This document shows, piece after piece, positions 63,280 to 64,000 of a stretch of DNA of 64,000 bases. The DNA is taken from contig JANWZO010000002.1 of NCBI GenBank assembly GCA_025054615.1, positions 47,786-111,785 on the forward strand, in the 5' to 3' direction. The position numbers and the translations under genes were made by a program. Under the pieces are notes generated by a model, which was given only the letters and a program-made list of their open reading frames with translations, ran no database searches and was not told the origin of the DNA. This DNA is from Kiritimatiellia bacterium. Lineage in GTDB: Bacteria; Verrucomicrobiota; Kiritimatiellia; CAIVKH01. Position 1 is the stretch's first letter. Each line of letters begins with the position of its first letter.

Positions 63280-63596
63280 GTGGTGGCCTCCCGATCGCGC
63301 TCATCCAGCAGCCGGATCATCTGGTGTGTCAGCGCCCATCGGTAAATCAGCACCGGTATCGCTAAGAAATAGATGAGCGCGGCGACGTACCGGTACGGCG
63401 CTGGGAGCCAGTAGATCACGGCGAGCATGGACAAGATAAGCGCCCAGCCCACTGCGCAGGCGCGAATCACGAATTTGCGCTCTCGCGGTCCCCGGGCATT
63501 GCGGATGTTTACATAGGACGCGTAGAGACCGCCGGCTAGGGCGACCCCAATCATGACAAATCCTATCAATGCAACTGCACTAATCATGGCATCCAT
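63276..63596 (-). CDS. Small membrane protein
   Basis: A 106-residue protein with three hydrophobic segments (about 5-25, 43-62, 66-85) and a charged C-terminus. No family is recognised. The ATG at 63596 is chosen; an ATG at 63587 is possible, and longer starts add a non-hydrophobic leader. It is translationally coupled to the following gene by a four-base overlap. Confidence 0.7.
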   Translation of the reverse strand: MDAMISAVALIGFVMIGVALAGGLYASYVNIRNARGPRERKFVIRACAVGWALILSMLAVIYWLPAPYRYVAALIYFLAIPVLIYRWALTHQMIRLLDERDREATT

Positions 63597-63661
63597 TCTA
63601 TCGATGATCCGCCCGATTCCTGACAATGTGGTTGCCGACTGCCATCTCGGGCTGATCGCTG

Positions 63662-64000
63662 TCATCCAATAATGAGGATTCGGCCGGTCCTCAAGCGCGA
63701 TCGAACACCCCTGCGGACGTCACCAGCGGCTGAAGACCGCCCGAGGAATACCGTTTTGCGTTCCTTGGTCAAGTTGTGGGGTCGTCGAGCCGGCGTTGTC
63801 CTGAGGTGTTCTTCTGCCGAACGGTGATAAATCCAAATCGTGTTCGAGGAGATCCTAAAGGGGAAGACGTTCATCGCGTATTCATGGCGCTTGAGGCCAG
63901 TCGAATCCCACGTGCACAGTCCGACCTCGAACCCTTGGGTTCCGGTGGGCAGGGCCGAAGGAGCGATCGTCGGGAACGTTTCCGGCGGATAGGCGTTGTC
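63662..64000 (-). CDS. C-terminal part of an unknown gene cut by the window edge
   Basis: Reading the minus strand in from 64000 gives 112 codons without a stop until 63664-63662. The edge-proximal part looks protein-like ('GFEVGLCTWDSTGLKRHEYA', 'NVFPFRISSNTIWIYHR'), followed by an Arg-rich end. An ATG at 63874 is internal to this frame, so it is probably not the start. No family is recognised, and the basic tail may mean the gene is decayed near its end. Confidence 0.4.
   Translation of the reverse strand, partial: DNAYPPETFPTIAPSALPTGTQGFEVGLCTWDSTGLKRHEYAMNVFPFRISSNTIWIYHRSAEEHLRTTPARRPHNLTKERKTVFLGRSSAAGDVRRGVRSRLRTGRILIIG

Noticed and set aside
63662-63874. A separate 70-residue gene starting at the ATG at 63874
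   Set aside because: The same frame is open further upstream to the window edge with more protein-like sequence, so the ATG is probably internal to a longer gene.

Overview
The window is 64 kb of GC-rich bacterial DNA with dense coding on both strands. Several traits point to the PVC superphylum (Verrucomicrobiota / Kiritimatiellota / Planctomycetota side): two orphan pseudopilin-like proteins ending in the H-x9-DG signature, a PEP-CTERM surface protein, exported proteins ending in a 'Y-x-VE-x-A-x2-P-x-GPW ... YYRL' module, an NLLEYA-type linker, and AraC regulators beside sugar isomerases. TonB-dependent transport shows a diderm. This assignment is inference; there is no rRNA here.

Region 1 (1-14342): a cut-off mevalonate-diphosphate decarboxylase gene on the minus strand, about 0.8 kb without genes, then a long plus-strand cassette. 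It encodes an exported beta-helix-like surface protein, an intrinsic terminator, an exported helical-repeat protein, an Oar-like TonB-dependent receptor, and a complete TonB2-type energiser (DUF3450, TtpC-like ExbB, ExbB, ExbD, TonB, TPR protein). An outer-membrane barrel and a lipoprotein end it. Most genes overlap by 4-7 bases.

Region 2 (14343-18652): promoter, cobalamin riboswitch and terminator-like hairpin lead a five-gene operon. It holds a PEP-CTERM surface protein, a larger exported paralogue sharing its N-terminal domain, a pseudopilin-like protein, a DUF6580 membrane protein resembling ECF S-components, and a cysteine-rich CWC protein. It looks like a vitamin B12 acquisition operon next to a TonB system.

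Region 3 (18723-40510): mostly housekeeping genes. These are a MurC-like ligase, exported MsrA, TilS, two CNNM/CBS proteins, YjbQ, a TPR lipoprotein, a HAD phosphatase, RimO, rpsO-pnp, an AraC regulator, a pseudopilin-like protein, a GH26-like hydrolase, SufE, a stand-alone receiver, and a stress/partner-switching block (exported protein, two STAS proteins, RsbW-like kinase, GrpE, DnaJ, RsmE).

Region 4 (40695-49621): L-fucose isomerase with a divergent AraC regulator, xylose isomerase, a B12-binding radical SAM protein, and an epimerase - acyltransferase - glycosyltransferase run.

Region 5 (49683-64000): glycogen branching enzyme with an unusual Ala/Pro-rich tail, an unknown helical protein, glycogen synthase, a CBM20-esterase, lytic transglycosylase, two small membrane proteins, ApbE, SerC, tRNA-Arg(CCG), a HAD hydrolase, a MATE exporter, two small genes and a cut-off gene.

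A non-coding element recurs in three 5' regions (46578-46624, 54581-54626, 62800-62846): two TTCCAT-n3-ATGGAA palindromes 31-32 bp apart with a self-complementary spacer.
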